From NCBI RefSeq assembly GCF_028372415.1, contig NC_092876.1, positions 56,597,256 to 56,661,255 of the forward strand: a DNA stretch of 64,000 nt, written 5' to 3'. The stretch comes from Notamacropus eugenii (lineage: Eukaryota > Chordata > Mammalia > Diprotodontia > Macropodidae). Positions within the stretch are counted from its first letter, which is position 1. The number at the start of each line of letters is the position of its first letter. Below, piece by piece: positions 13,654-23,504 of this stretch. The position numbers and the translations under genes are program-made. Under the pieces are notes generated by a model. That model was given only the letters and a program-made list of their open reading frames with translations, was not told the DNA's origin and made no database searches.

Positions 13654-16600
13654 CCCCACCCCAACCCCAGTGGTTCAAGGAATGTGATTTGTCAACCTAA
13701 AAACTCTAGAGAAAAGTGAGTTATTATGTCATTTTCAGAGTCCCTCCCAGTCCCACCTCCCACTCAATTCTTGGGCTCCATCTTCTGAGCTATTCCCCCA
13801 AGGCTCTGCCTCAGTTTCCTTGAGCCAGAGTACAGTTTTATTCCTAGATGAGAAGCAATATGGTTCAGGAGAATAAGGGCTGGACTGGACTCTGCCACTT
13901 ACTGTAAGACCTTGAGTAAGTCACTGAACTTCTCAGGGACTCAGTCTTCTCATCTATAAAATGCATTGGAGGTTAGTCACTAGAGGGTCACCAGAAGAAC
14001 TCTAAGATCCCTTTGGGCTGGAGTTAAGATGGAACATCTGTTGCGAAGAACTATCTCCTGACCTGAATGTCTCCTTCTTCCAGGGATTCAGGCTCCTCCT
14101 GGCCAGCCCCAGCGCCTGCTACAAGCTATTTGAGGAGAAACAGAAGGAGGGACATGGAGAAGCTAAGATTCTTGAGGGGGTTAAGAGTGAGTTTCTGGTC
14201 CAAGGTTCCTGAGGGCTGGTTTCCTCATCCCAATCTTGAACTTGGCTCCTGAGCCATTTTCCCAAAAGGAGACCTTGGTAGTCCCTGCACACTCTGTGAC
14301 TCAGTGACTGGTTCCAATCTAAGATGTATCACATATTAGGTGACACATAGGCTTTGAGTCATCTCTTGAAAGTGGAACTGCTTTGGAGATGTAGTCCAGA
14401 ACTCAGAGTTGAAACGGGACCCATTACTAGAATCACAGAATATCAGAACTGGAACCTAGAACATCAAATCTCAGACAGGCCTTAAAACATAGAAGGTTAG
14501 AACACCTAAAATACCCTAGAACATAGAATGCCAGAGCTGGCAAGAACCTTAGCCATCATCTAGGCCAGATCCCTTATTTTACTATTGGAGAAATTGATGT
14601 AAAAATAGGGAAAATACCTTGCCCGGGATCCCATAGCCAGGAAGTGGAAGAGATAGGGAGAGAATTCAGGTCTCCTGAGTCCTCCATTTCTCAGTTCAGT
14701 CAAAAACACATTTGCTGTTCAGTTGACTCTTCGTGGCCCACTTTGGGGTTTTCTTGGCAAAGACCCTGGAGATGTTTGCTATTTCCTTCTCCAGCTCATT
14801 TTACAGATGAGGAAACTGAAGAAAACAGGGTGGAGTGACCTGCTTAGGGTCACATAGCTAGGAAGTGTCTGAGGCCAGATTTGAACTCAGGTATTCCTGA
14901 CTCCAGGCCCAACGCTCTGTCCTTTGCACCACTTAACTACCCTGTTCTCCTCAAAATTTATTAAGCCCCTAATATATATTCACTGAACTAGGTACTGAGA
15001 AGACACAAAGTTCAGATAGCATATGATGCCTGCCGTCATGGTAATCAGAGTTATAAATAGCATGGGGCAATTGTGATGACTACTGGAAGAGTGTACTTCA
15101 GGGCTATGCTGGAAATAACTTGTATCGATTCTGGTGAGCGTGTTGTTAAATTTTCCACATGAGCATTATACTCAGAAATTGACAAACTCTACAAATGAGG
15201 GTCTGATTTATTGTTTGGTTGACTGTTTAGACTCAAAACAAGTTATGGAGAAAATGTTCATAAAGCAAATTAAGCTTATAAGTGTATCCTAGACATATTA
15301 TTATTACTATGGAGAGCTGGTTGTTAAACATTCCTGGACAACAGTCCTCTGTTGGTCCACAGACACATGGCATAAGTACCCATGGCTATTACCCCACCAC
15401 CAGGGTCTTGAAGCTATGTTATGTACTCCTGTCTTAAGCCCTTCCAGCTCCTCAAACCTTCAGAATGAGGTCCCAGATTCTCTTTCTATGATGGATTTTC
15501 CTCAGTTATCATTGCTACATGTCATCTTTCTGCCTTTCCACCCTTTCTACACATTACTCCCCTTTCTATAGTCTATGTCCTAGCCATACTTTCTTACTTG
15601 CTCTATTTCCCACCTCCATGACTTTGTAACTCGTGAGTTGATCCCCCACTCATGCCTTGAATGCTCTGCTTCTTCACCTCTACCTCTTAGAATTTGTCAC
15701 CTACTTCAGAAGTAATTCAGTTCAAGCCTCACTTTCTACATGAAGCCTCTCCTGACTCCCCACAGCTGCCAGTGACCTCCCTCCTAAAACCACCACACGT
15801 TTATTATGTCTACATTTTATAAGGAATCACATATGTACAAAATGCCTCATTCTTAAGAATATAAATTCCTTGAGTTGTTTTTTCAGTCATGTCCGACTCT
15901 CCATGAATTCATTTAGGAGATACTGGAGTGATTGACTGCTTCCTTCCCCAGCTCATTTTACAGAGGAGAAAACTGAGGCAAACAGGGTTAAGCTCCTTGA
16001 GTGGAGGAACTGTGTCATTTCTGACTTCATATCCCTAGCATCTACAAGTTTGGTGCATATATATATGCTGAATAAATGCTTGTTAATTGCTTGGCTGATT
16101 TGCCCCAGAGAAATAACTCCTAATTATAACTCTAACAATGGTACAAACGATTCCAGGATAAGTCTAAAGAGGTACCCCAAAAGTGCGATGATCTTTGAGG
16201 ATGAGTTCCTTCCTGACTGGGGGTATCAGGGAAGACTTTCTGAAGGAGGTGGTGTTATTTTATCATCAGACCAACTCTTCCAATCCTCTGGATAGCCAGA
16301 ATAAGAGAGTTCCTTTGAGATACTCTGAGAGGGACCCTCAATTGTAATATTTATTATTTTATTATTTTAATATTTATAACATAAAGTATATAATTTAATA
16401 TATAATATATTTATTATAATTTTATTGTATATTATATAATAATTATATATAATATATAATAATTATTGTATTATTATAATTATAAATTAAAATAAATTTA
16501 ATATATGATAATATGAATATAATATTTAGAGGTTTTTCCCCGTTATTGGCCGTTCTAAGTAAGCCTGCCACTTACCAGGCACCAGCACTATGGGATCTAT

Positions 16601-18082
16601 TTCTTTCCTTCACAAACAGCTGTCTAGGTTATATGTGGATCTAGGGCTGAATTACAGCCCAAGACTCTGTTGACCATCTTGAAGCAAAGAGCTGATTGCT
16701 TACCTACTGCAAAATCCTTCTCATTTTTCCCTTTTATCTTCTCTATAGGCAAAGGAAATATGATGATAAAAGACGTTCTGTTGGACAAAACCTTGAGAGA
16801 GCACAATCACTATGCCGAGGTATGGGGAGCTGGGATTCTGAGAGAGGTGGTGTGAAATCTCAGAAAAAAGAAAAAAAGAAAAAACCCACAGAATGTGAAA
16901 CCAGGATTCAAATCCTGTTTCTGTAACCTACCCTTTATGGGACCTTAGTGTCTCATGACATTTCTGGCCTCAGTTTCTTCACTTGAATGGGGTGGTTGGA
17001 TTGGGTGATTTCTAAGTTCCATTTCTATTCTAACATTCTTTGAGCCTACAGAAAGGAAGCCCTGGTAGACTTGAAACTCCTTCCACCAATACAGATTATA
17101 CTTGATAACCTTCCACTTCAGAGAGTTGCTCAAGGCTCACACTTGTACAAGGTCACACAGCTAGTACATGTCAGAATTGGGATCGGAACTTAGGACTTCC
17201 TGACTCCCTGTCCTACCTTCTAACCACCATGCCATACAGCTTCTCTTAGAGCAAGACCAGCCGTGGCTTAATTCTGGCTTTGCTACTTGCCATCAGTTTA
17301 GAGTAAATGGTATCCTCTCAGGGGGCTTTAGTTTCCTCATATGTAAAATGTGGGACTGTCCCTAATGACCTCCAAAGGCCCTTCATACAAAAGTTCAAGA
17401 ACTTAGTGGCTTGAACACTTTAGTTAGAATTATTCTTTAGGATATGATAGATCATAGAGTTGGAGCTGGACATCTGGTCCCATTGACTTCAAACCCTTCA
17501 TTCTTCAGATGAGGAAATAGAGAGTCATCCACTAAGTTTATCTGTTTTGAATTATAGAATCAGTTCCACAAAAGCCCCTTGTCAATGTCTCTTGTTGGCA
17601 CAGGGCTAGCCCAATACTCTTGAGTCCATGAATAGTGGAGGCCATCTCTGACAGGCCCTTCTAGAGTGAAAAACCTTAGACCAGGGTTTCTTCATCTTTT
17701 CAGCATCCTGGGTCCATCAGGCAGTGCCCAGTGATGCCTAGAGACCTCTTCACACAATCACATTTTTTAATGCGTAAAAATAAAATCCATGGGATCCCAA
17801 AGGGACCCAGTTATATTAAAATATAGTCCAACAAGTTAGACGGGACTGAAAACAATTGAACAACAAGAAAACAACAGTTGTCAAAACATTAAGTTATAAT
17901 AGCTAACATTTATATGGTCCAGTAAGTTTTGGAAAGTGTTTTTCATGAGTTCCAAGTTCATGGACCCCCCTTAAGAGCTTTTGACTTAGAAAAAGGCACT
18001 AGCGCTGGACTGTGGGTCTGTTTTTGGCCACAGCCATTCACAGACAACATCTAAGATCTGAAGAAGGTGACCTGTTTGTTGG

Positions 18083-18157
<75 letters not shown>

Positions 18158-20412
18158 TGGCGAGCGCTTCAACACACTTCAAAGAAATAACAATGGCGTA
18201 CTTAGAAGCATTGGAATGTGAACCTTCTGGGAGGCTGGGTGGTGATTGCCTAGGCTAGAGCTACAGAGGGTGTGAGGGAAACTGTAGCAGGGGCACATAA
18301 TTCCAGATGCCCTGAGAGGGCAAATCACCTGCCAAAGGTTACACAGAGAGAAAGCAGAGGTCAGGCTAGAATTCAGGTCTCCTGCTGTAGAAAGGGTGCT
18401 GAAGGGAAGTCAGAGACCTGGTCTCAAGGACTTGACCTGCTGATTTATTATCTACATGATGGGCTTCAACTACCTCATCACTAAGATGATTATGTGGGAC
18501 CAGAGTATCTTTGAGACCCCTTTCAGCTCTGACATCCTTGTTCTAATGTCCCTCCCAGCTCTGACATCCTGTGTTCTAAGGGCCCTCCCAGCTCTGACAT
18601 CCTTGTTCTAATGTCCCTCCCAGCTCTGACACCCTGTGTTCTAAGGGCCCTCCCAGCTCTGACACCCTGTGTTCTAAGGGCCCTCCCAGCTCTGACATCC
18701 TGTGTTCTAATGTCCCTCCCAGCTCTGACATCCTGTGTTCTAATGTCCCTCCCAGCTCTGACAGCCTGTGTTCTAAGGCCCTCCCAGCTCTGACATCCTG
18801 TGTTCTAATGTCCCTCCCAGCTCTGACATCCTGGGTTCTAAGGGCCCTCCCAGCTCTGACATCCTGTGTTCTATTGTCCCTCCCAGCTCTGACAGCCTGT
18901 GTTCTAAGGCCCTCCCAGCTCTGACATCCTGGGTTCTAAGGGCCCTCCCAGCTCTGACATCCTGTGTTCTAAGGGCCCTCCCAGCTCTGACACCCTGATA
19001 TTCTATACCCTGTGCTCTTCCTGGTGGGCTGCTCTATTTCTCTGCCTTGGAACTTTCCCAGCCTGGATTAGCCACCCCCTGAGTGAGCTTAGTGTTCAGG
19101 ATCCCTTTCTAGGGACTAGTCACTTAGGGGACAGGTAGCTGGGTTTACATGGAAGACAGTCCTCTCCCTGCATCTCTCCCTTCCCTAGAGCTGCATTGAC
19201 TGGAACCGGGAGGTCTTGAAGGAGGAGCTAGGCCTGACTGAGCAGGACATCATCGACATCCCCCAGCTCTTCCACCTCAAAATGTCAGTCTCCACAAATC
19301 AATTGAAAGCTGAGGCTTTGTTCCCAGACATGGTAAGAAGTCAGCAGCTGAGGGGTGTGTGGCCGGTGATCCTGGGGGCAACCTCCTCAAGGGTCAAGAT
19401 GGTGGGATGTCTGTCATCATGGGCATGGGGCTCATTCTCTGATGGGGGCAGTCTCAGGGTGAGGATGACCAGGTGAGAGTCCAGGAGATCTAGCACTCTT
19501 CTCTGAGATTCTGACATAATTCTGACTTAATGGGATGGTCTTTAGAGGATTTGCAAAAGAGTGGAAAACAGGCCTAAGAGCCCTGGGTTCAAATCCTGCC
19601 TCCAACACTTCACATGAGAGAGTTGGATTAGTTGCAAAATGTACAGGTCTTTCTGGCCTCTTTCAGCTCCAGCACAGGGTTAGCAAAGAATAAAACAGTC
19701 CAAATGTCAGGGAGACAGCTGGAGGGATCTCATTCTTTATAGGATTTTGAGTGGGGAGTGAGGGGGGCCAAATCACCCATTTTACAGAGCACAAAACCAG
19801 AGGCTAGAGAAGGGAAATCTGTGCCTAAAACAACGTGAGGAATCAGCCTCAGAACTGAAGGGCAGGAGAAATAGCTCTGGGTTTGGCATCAGAAGACCTG
19901 GGTTTGAATTCTGCCTCTTCCACTTAGTACCTGAATGAGGATGGGAAGTCAATTCCCCTCTCTGGGCCTCAGTTTCTTCCTCTGTAAAATGGGGCAGACT
20001 GGCCTTAGAGGGCTTCTAGGTTTCCTTCTAGCTCTAAATCTATGAATATATCTACAATCTCAGAAATCCACATCCTTGGCCTCCAAATCCAGCCCTTCCT
20101 TTACCACGAAGGTGGGGAGAGAACCTTAGGGGTGTAAAAGACTGATTCATTGTGAGTTTTTCTCTCCTCCTGCCCCAGGTGAACATGCTTGTGCTGGGGA
20201 AGTACCTGGGGATCCCCAAGCCCTTTGGGCCTGTTATCAATGGACGATGCTGCCTGGAGGAGAAGATTCAGACCCTGCTGGAACCTCTGGGCCTGAAGTG
20301 CATGTTCATTGATGATTATTTTAGCTATCACAAACGATCAGGAGAGGTGCACTGTGGGACCAATGTCCGAAGAAAACCCTTCCTCTTCAAATGGTGGAAC
20401 ATGACCCCCTGA
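2302..20412 (+). CDS. PADI4: Peptidylarginine deiminase, PADI4-like, exons 5-16 (5' end outside window)
   Basis: Calcium-dependent conversion of protein arginine to citrulline; PAD4 of other mammals acts on histones in the nucleus. Twelve exons join as 2302-2419, 3114-3239, 4767-4945, 6143-6246, 8505-8616, 8940-9047, 12392-12546, 13255-13399, 14084-14186, 16749-16819, 19189-19332 and 20179-20412. They total 1599 nt, or 532 residues plus TGA, in one open frame with all AG/GT borders canonical. Using human PAD4 numbering, the catalytic residues Asp350, His471, Asp473 and Cys645 are present, as are Arg374 and the Ca ligands Asn153, Asp155, Asp157, Asp165, Asp176, Asp179, Glu351 and Glu353. Segments such as [18 protein letters not shown] and [10 protein letters not shown] resemble PADI4 more than PADI1, 2 or 3 as I remember them, and the neighbour PADI6 fits. 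The N-terminal domain (exons 1-4, about 130 residues, including the nuclear-localisation region) is not in the window. PADI3 or PADI1 remains a less likely alternative. Confidence 0.88.
2844..3097 (+). mobile_element. CORE SINE, long-tailed variant
   Basis: Head GGTGGCACAAAGGATACAGC, B-box-like GTTTGAATCT, CTGTGTGACCCTGGGCAAGT, and a GGTACATAGTAGGCACTTAA tail. In PADI4 intron 5, ending just before exon 6. Confidence 0.8.
3114..3239 (+). CDS. PADI4: PADI4 exon 6
   Basis: Continues with [11 protein letters not shown], whose two Asp residues match Ca ligands 176 and 179. It ends [10 protein letters not shown] before donor GTGAGT. Phase 1 in and phase 1 out, as in the PADI6 counterpart. Confidence 0.9.
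3511..3768 (+). mobile_element. CORE SINE, long-tailed variant
   Basis: Head CAGGCAGCTAGGTGGTTCAA and the tail ATAAATGCTAGCTATTGTTA with a TTATTA run. Flanked on the left by a short GACA repeat. Confidence 0.88.
4280..4545 (+). repeat. Dispersed 260-bp repeat, copy B
   Basis: Shares ACAAATCAGGGCTTGATTTA, GTGATGGAGAAA and GTTGTTAAACA blocks in the same order with the copy at 15130. It could be a short DNA transposon or an unnamed SINE. Confidence 0.7.
4767..4945 (+). CDS. PADI4: PADI4 exon 7
   Basis: Encodes [14 protein letters not shown] and [19 protein letters not shown], conserved PAD beta-sandwich segments. The exon is 179 nt, identical in length to PADI6 exon 7 in this window. The acceptor is TCCTAG and the donor GTATGA. 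Confidence 0.9.
5272..5505 (-). mobile_element. CORE SINE
   Basis: Reverse copy with TCATGTCCGACTCTTCAACT and GATGAGGAAACTGAGGCAAA. It abuts an AT microsatellite at 5505-5600. Confidence 0.85.
6143..6246 (+). CDS. PADI4: PADI4 exon 8
   Basis: Encodes [19 protein letters not shown], the start of the catalytic domain of PADs. The exon is 104 nt and ends in phase 2 before GTGAGA. Confidence 0.92.
6545..6800 (-). repeat. Diverged array of the 30-33-bp unit, reverse orientation
   Basis: Units of the form TTAGAACACAGAATGTNAGAGNTGGNAGGGACC, the reverse complement of the 18516 unit, recur about eight times. Confidence 0.65.
7740..8180 (+). repeat. Degenerate array of the 30-33-bp unit
   Basis: Repeated GACATTC...TTCTAAGG blocks at roughly 30-base spacing fill this part of PADI4 intron 8, with much substitution. 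Confidence 0.65.
8505..8616 (+). CDS. PADI4: PADI4 exon 9
   Basis: Encodes [18 protein letters not shown]. The Trp matches substrate-contact Trp347 and the final Gln matches Ca ligand 349. The exon is 112 nt. A downstream 85-bp tandem duplication lies in the next intron. Confidence 0.92.
8711..8872 (+). repeat. Tandem duplication of about 85 bp
   Basis: TGCTCAGTGTGACTCC and ACTCTGAAAACAATTGTCCT occur twice in PADI4 intron 9, each copy ending GCAGTATGG. The copies differ by scattered substitutions and a small indel. Confidence 0.85.
8940..9047 (+). CDS. PADI4: PADI4 exon 10, catalytic Asp350 and Arg374
   Basis: Starts [13 protein letters not shown]. The first codon (8940-8942) is the catalytic Asp350 equivalent, followed by Ca ligands Glu351 and Glu353. 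FDSPRNRG carries the Asp369, Ser370, Asn373 and Arg374 equivalents. Confidence 0.93.
9050..9240 (-). mobile_element. CORE SINE, partial
   Basis: Reverse copy starting directly at the PADI4 exon 10 donor side with TTCAGTCATGCCTGACTCTT and lacking the tRNA-like head end. Confidence 0.8.
10465..10930. repeat. AT/ATG-rich low-complexity region
   Basis: Alternating purine-pyrimidine sequence built from TATATG, ATATAC and GTGATG words over about 460 bases in PADI4 intron 10. An open frame across it is low-complexity, not a gene. Confidence 0.85.
12392..12546 (+). CDS. PADI4: PADI4 exon 11
   Basis: Reads [11 protein letters not shown] and [16 protein letters not shown], then YPLGRILIG. The Phe, Leu and Glu of SFGNLEV match Ca1-site positions 407, 410 and 411. 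The exon is 155 nt and ends in phase 2. Confidence 0.92.
12680..12990 (+). repeat. Diverged array of the same 30-33-bp unit
   Basis: About nine degraded units such as CCAGCTCTGACATTCTATGT lie in PADI4 intron 11. They are clearly older than the array at 18516. Confidence 0.75.
13255..13399 (+). CDS. PADI4: PADI4 exon 12, catalytic His471 and Asp473
   Basis: Encodes [20 protein letters not shown]. The His codon at 13355-13357 and Asp codon at 13361-13363 are the catalytic pair. The exon is 145 nt with donor GTACAG. Confidence 0.93.
13592..13651 (+). repeat. (CT)n microsatellite
   Basis: About 30 uninterrupted CT units in PADI4 intron 12, 190 bases after the exon 12 donor. Confidence 0.97.
14084..14186 (+). 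CDS. PADI4: PADI4 exon 13
   Basis: Encodes [20 protein letters not shown] and [11 protein letters not shown]. It ends in phase 1 before GTGAGT. It is 21 nt shorter than the PADI6 counterpart. Confidence 0.9.
14435..14560 (-). repeat. Short array of the 30-33-bp unit, reverse orientation
   Basis: Units such as AGAACATAGAATGCCAGAGC recur three to four times in PADI4 intron 13. Similar pairs of units occur at 2540-2620 and 59610-59660. Confidence 0.6.
14700..14945 (-). mobile_element. CORE SINE
   Basis: Reverse copy with TTTGGGGTTTTCTTGGCAAA and AGTGTCTGAGGCCAGATTTG in PADI4 intron 13. Confidence 0.85.
15130..15345 (+). repeat. Dispersed 260-bp repeat, copy C
   Basis: Same block order as copy B (ACAAATGAGGGTCTGATTTA, TTATGGAGAAAATGTT, GGTTGTTAAACATTCC), about 80% similar by eye. 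Confidence 0.7.
15875..15992 (-). mobile_element. CORE SINE, partial
   Basis: Only the TTCAGTCATGTCCGACTCTC to GAAAACTGAGGCAAACAGGG part remains. Confidence 0.75.
16335..16530. repeat. AT-rich low-complexity region
   Basis: Over 85% A/T with TTATTATTTTA and TATAATAT words in PADI4 intron 13. Confidence 0.9.
16749..16819 (+). CDS. PADI4: PADI4 exon 14
   Basis: A 71-nt exon encoding [20 protein letters not shown], close to the PADI4 form as remembered. The acceptor is CTATAG and the donor GTATGG. PADI6 exon 14 has the same length. Confidence 0.88.
18085..18156 (+). repeat. (CA)n microsatellite
   Basis: About 36 uninterrupted AC units in PADI4 intron 14. A likely length polymorphism. Confidence 0.97.
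18516..19008 (+). repeat. 33-bp minisatellite, about 15 copies
   Basis: The unit reads CCCTCCCAGCTCTGACATCC followed by TGTGTTCTAAGGG, with 32- and 33-bp variants (AAGGG or AATGT ends). It lies in PADI4 intron 14, ending about 180 bases before exon 15. One frame translates to an 11-residue repeat ([11 protein letters not shown]), but it has no coding context. Confidence 0.95.
19189..19332 (+). CDS. PADI4: PADI4 exon 15
   Basis: Encodes [15 protein letters not shown] and [12 protein letters not shown], then LFPDM. Acceptor CCCTAG, donor GTAAGA. It follows closely after the 33-bp tandem array in the preceding intron. Confidence 0.93.
20179..20412 (+). CDS. PADI4: PADI4 exon 16, catalytic Cys645 and stop
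   Basis: Encodes [20 protein letters not shown] and then [14 protein letters not shown]. The Cys codon at 20353-20355 is the nucleophile. It ends FKWWNMTP and TGA at 20410-20412, where other PADs end in MVP. Confidence 0.95.
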   Translation: MNMLVLGKYLGIPKPFGPVINGRCCLEEKIQTLLEPLGLKCMFIDDYFSYHKRSGEVHCGTNVRRKPFLFKWWNMTP

Positions 20413-20683
20413 GCAGGCTCCCTGGACACCACCTTCTCTTCCTCGTCCAGTATCTGGGAGCCTGCCCCAGAGGGCTGACCTCTCTACTTCTGGTCCTACA
20501 CCCCTCCTTGTCTGCCCCTGCCCCTCATCCCTCACCCTTCTGAGGTCAGGCTGGTTCTGGCTGCCCTGTGATGCGCTGTCCTGCTGGAGAGATGGAGACC
20601 TTCACCCACCAAGCACCACCAAAGAAAGAAATGAATTGTGTTCTAAAAGCCCAGGACCGGCTGGAATAAGCTGGGAAAATTGT

Positions 20684-20689
20684 AATAAA
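20684..20689 (+). promoter_or_regulatory. PADI4 polyadenylation signal
   Basis: AATAAA lies 272 bases after the stop codon and is followed by a GT-rich stretch (AAGTGCTTTGTTTTCTGCTGTGTG) around 20710-20735. That gives a 3' UTR of about 300 bases. Confidence 0.75.
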
Positions 20690-20869
20690 GTAGACTTTGG
20701 GACAATCCAAAGTGCTTTGTTTTCTGCTGTGTGCTGAGGGGGGAGCTTCTGGGGTACCAGAGCTCAGGTTTGGGCTCTGACTTCCACTGCTCATGGGATC
20801 TTGGGAAAGTCCTTTCTCTGACCCTGAGCTACCTCTTCTGGAAGGCCTGGAAGGGCTTAATTTGTAAGG

Positions 20870-21032
20870 TCCTTCAGACTATGTGAGTTCTGAGGGCCCT
20901 CCCAATGCTGACCTGTGTTCTAAGGTCCCTCCCAGCTCTGACATTCTGGGCTCTAAGGGCCCTCTCAGCTCTGCCATTCTGGGTTCTAAGCTCTGACATC
21001 TTGTTCTTCAGCCCTTTTCAGCTCTAAGTTTT
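20870..21032 (+). repeat. Short array of the 30-33-bp unit
   Basis: Four to five units (CCCTCCCAGCTCTGACATTC and variants) lie just downstream of PADI4. Confidence 0.75.
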
Positions 21033-21507
21033 AGCTACTTACAAGCTCCATCCCCTCCCCTGGTAGCCAGGGCCTCTTTCAGAGCTCCCCCTCCATGGCA
21101 GGCCTGAAGGAACAAGGGTGGGGCTCTCTGGAGAGCACAGAGCTAGAGCAGTTCTAAAGGCTGCTCCGCATCCTCATCTTGTTGACTCGGTAAGCGATGC
21201 CATCCAAATCATGTCTTCTCTCTGACCTCAGTTTCCACATCTACAAAAAGAATAGTGCCAGACTCTCAAAACCAATGAATCTTTACCAGGGCAGAAGAAA
21301 TACCTGACATCACCGGGGAGAGACATTCCTAAAAGTATTTAACTTTCTTGCTGATGTGACTAAAGGGCTGCCTGGCTGTATGTCCCTGAGAGAGTGGGAA
21401 CAGAGCCTGCGTGTTCCATTAGAAAATGTAATGTTAGAGCTGGAAGAAACCATAGAGCATGACAAAAGAATAATTTATATTATCACTTTGCTAAGAGCTT
21501 TACAGGC

Positions 21508-21745
21508 AGTTGGGAGCTACTATGGTGCATAGAGCACTGGGCCTGAAGTCAGAAAGTCTCACTTTCCTGTATTCAAGTCTGGCCTCAGGTACTTACTGTG
21601 ACCCTGGGCAAGTCACTTCATCCTGATTGCCTCAGTTTCTTCCTCTGTCAAATGAACTGGAGAAGGAAATGGCAAACTACTTCAGTATCTTTGCTAAGAA
21701 AACCCCAAATGGCTTCACAGAGATTTGAACACAATTTAAACGAAT
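21508..21745 (+). mobile_element. CORE SINE
   Basis: Head GGTGCATAGAGCACTGGGCC to GAAAACCCCAAATGGCTTCA in the intergenic region. A reverse-oriented MIR-type copy follows at 21755-21970. Confidence 0.85.
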
Positions 21746-21754
21746 AAACAAGAG

Positions 21755-21970
21755 CTTTACAAAAATTATCTCATTTGATACTCACAGGAACCCTGGGAGA
21801 GAGTTGCACCCAACTTAGCACCCCCTTTTACAGATGAGGAAACTGAGGCAAACAGGGAAAAGTGACTTGCCCAGGGTCACACAGCTAGTAAGTGTCCAGG
21901 GTGGGCTTTAAACTTGGGTCTTCCAGACTCCAGGCCCAGAACGCTATCCATGGTACCCCTTTGCTGCCCT
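21755..21970 (-). mobile_element. MIR-type SINE
   Basis: AATTATCTCATTTGATACTC, TACAGATGAGGAAACTGAGG and CAGGGTCACACAGCTAGTAA in the MIR core order. Confidence 0.75.
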
Positions 21971-22662
21971 GGTCTTTGTCTGTCTGGGCAGCAGCTCCTT
22001 AGTTGTGTGACCTAAAGCTAGTCCTCCTCAGTTTTTTCTTGTAACATGAAAGACTTATTCTAGTTCAGGGGTTCTTAACTTGTCCCTGGCTCCCTGAGGG
22101 GTCCAAAAATTTGGATAGTAAAAAAAATTCCATCTTTATTTACTTTAACTTTCAACTGAGCACTTCATTTACGAAGGGAGGCACCAAACACTCTTCTGAG
22201 AAGGGGTTCTCAGCCTTCATTGGGCCCCCAAAGACATGCGCATGACACAGAAAGGTTTAGGAAGCCCTGGTCCAGAAGGTCTTAAAGGTTTCTTCCACAA
22301 GGGAAAGTCCCTCTTCCAAGATGCACTCTGATCTTTCTTCCCACCTGACCCTACTAGGACAATATTGGGAAAAGCCTAAGGGCCTTGCAGCCAATGGAAA
22401 CCTGAGGCCCATGGGGCACGGAGCTGGAAGGCTTTGGAAGGTACACTGGAGATCTGGAACTTCATGCCCTGGGTGAAGAAGAGCCAGCAGAGGCCTGGAG
22501 AGGGAGCCCAGAGGGAGGAGAGGCCGGCTGTCCCCAGGCTTGGCTCTAGTCATGACTCTGGCTCTAGGGAGCCCTTTCCTGTTCCTGGGCCTAAGCTTTC
22601 TTATTTGTGTTGTCAACATTCATAATTGAAGGAAATGCTAAATAGGAATATTAGAGTTGGGG

Positions 22663-22745
22663 AAAGGAGAGGAGGGGAGGGGAGGAGAAAGGAGGGGAGC
22701 AGAGGAGAAAGGAGGGGAGCGGAGGAGAAAGGAGGGGAGGGGAAG
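22663..22745 (+). repeat. GGAGGGGAGGAGAAA minisatellite
   Basis: Four imperfect units of about 20 bases, pure purine on this strand. Confidence 0.9.
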
Positions 22746-22985
22746 ATTGTTGATAGAAGAGACTAGAGAAGAAATGTTCAAGGTAGCATCAAAGGACAAA
22801 AATAGAGGGATTTGCCTTGCCTAGAAGGGCCACCTCATAAGAGGCTGGAGGAGAGGATGGTGATGACAGAGAGAAGTTTTCTCTCTAGACTCTTTGGAAT
22901 CTGTTCTTTCATAGCTGTACCAATCTGACTGTTTCTTTTCAGCCTTCTTTGCTGGATCATCATTCAAACTGTACCTTGTATCCTT

Positions 22986-22988
<3 letters not shown>

Positions 22989-23034
<46 letters not shown>
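22989..23034 (+). repeat. (TC)n microsatellite
   Basis: 23 TC units, about 90 bases before arm 1 of the inverted repeat. Confidence 0.97.
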
Positions 23035-23037
<3 letters not shown>

Positions 23038-23126
23038 TCCTTCCCTACAAATATGTCAATATCTCCATCTTAAAAAAAACAACAACAAAACCATTCACCT
23101 GTCATCCAGTTTCCAACTGAAGACCT

Positions 23127-23310
23127 CCCAGAAGACAGCCATCACAAGTCCAGGAAGCAAGGACCAGGGAGGAATTAGCCTGCCCACACCTACAGGTGTC
23201 TTAGATCATAAGGAGTCAATTTCCAGAGCTGACCAAGCTGAGGAGCTCTGACATGGAGTCAGTAAGACCCTGAAACACAGCTCTGTGTGACTTTCCTCAT
23301 CTGTACCTAC
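23127..23310 (+). repeat. Inverted repeat, arm 1
   Basis: Bases 23153-23285 are the reverse complement of 23940-24072 with one mismatch in 133 (G at 23171, T at 24054). Flanks of 26 and 25 bases also pair, with 4 and 3 mismatches. The spacer is about 600 bases and the pair lies about 400 bases upstream of PADI6 exon 1. Confidence 0.93.
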
Positions 23311-23504
23311 AGATGGGACTCTCTCCCTTCCAAGGTGGGAAATTCTCCTTAACACCCTTCCCTCTTTTGATATTCTGTACAACCCCTTCCTTTCCTTCAT
23401 CTGTAAAATGAGCTGGAGAGTCACTCCAGTATCTTTGCCAAGAAAAGCCCCTCCCCCCAAAAAAGGATCACAAAGAATCAGACATGACTGAACAAGAACC
23501 CCTA

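Noticed and set aside
18012-18258. Open frames through the CA repeat (His-Thr runs).
   Set aside because: Microsatellite translation with no conserved sequence on either side.
18611-18793. Open frame encoding an 11-residue repeat.
   Set aside because: It is only the 33-bp intronic minisatellite read in one frame; 33 is a multiple of three, so the frame stays open.
18516-19008. CRISPR-like array.
   Set aside because: Units are head to tail without unique spacers, and the context is a vertebrate intron.
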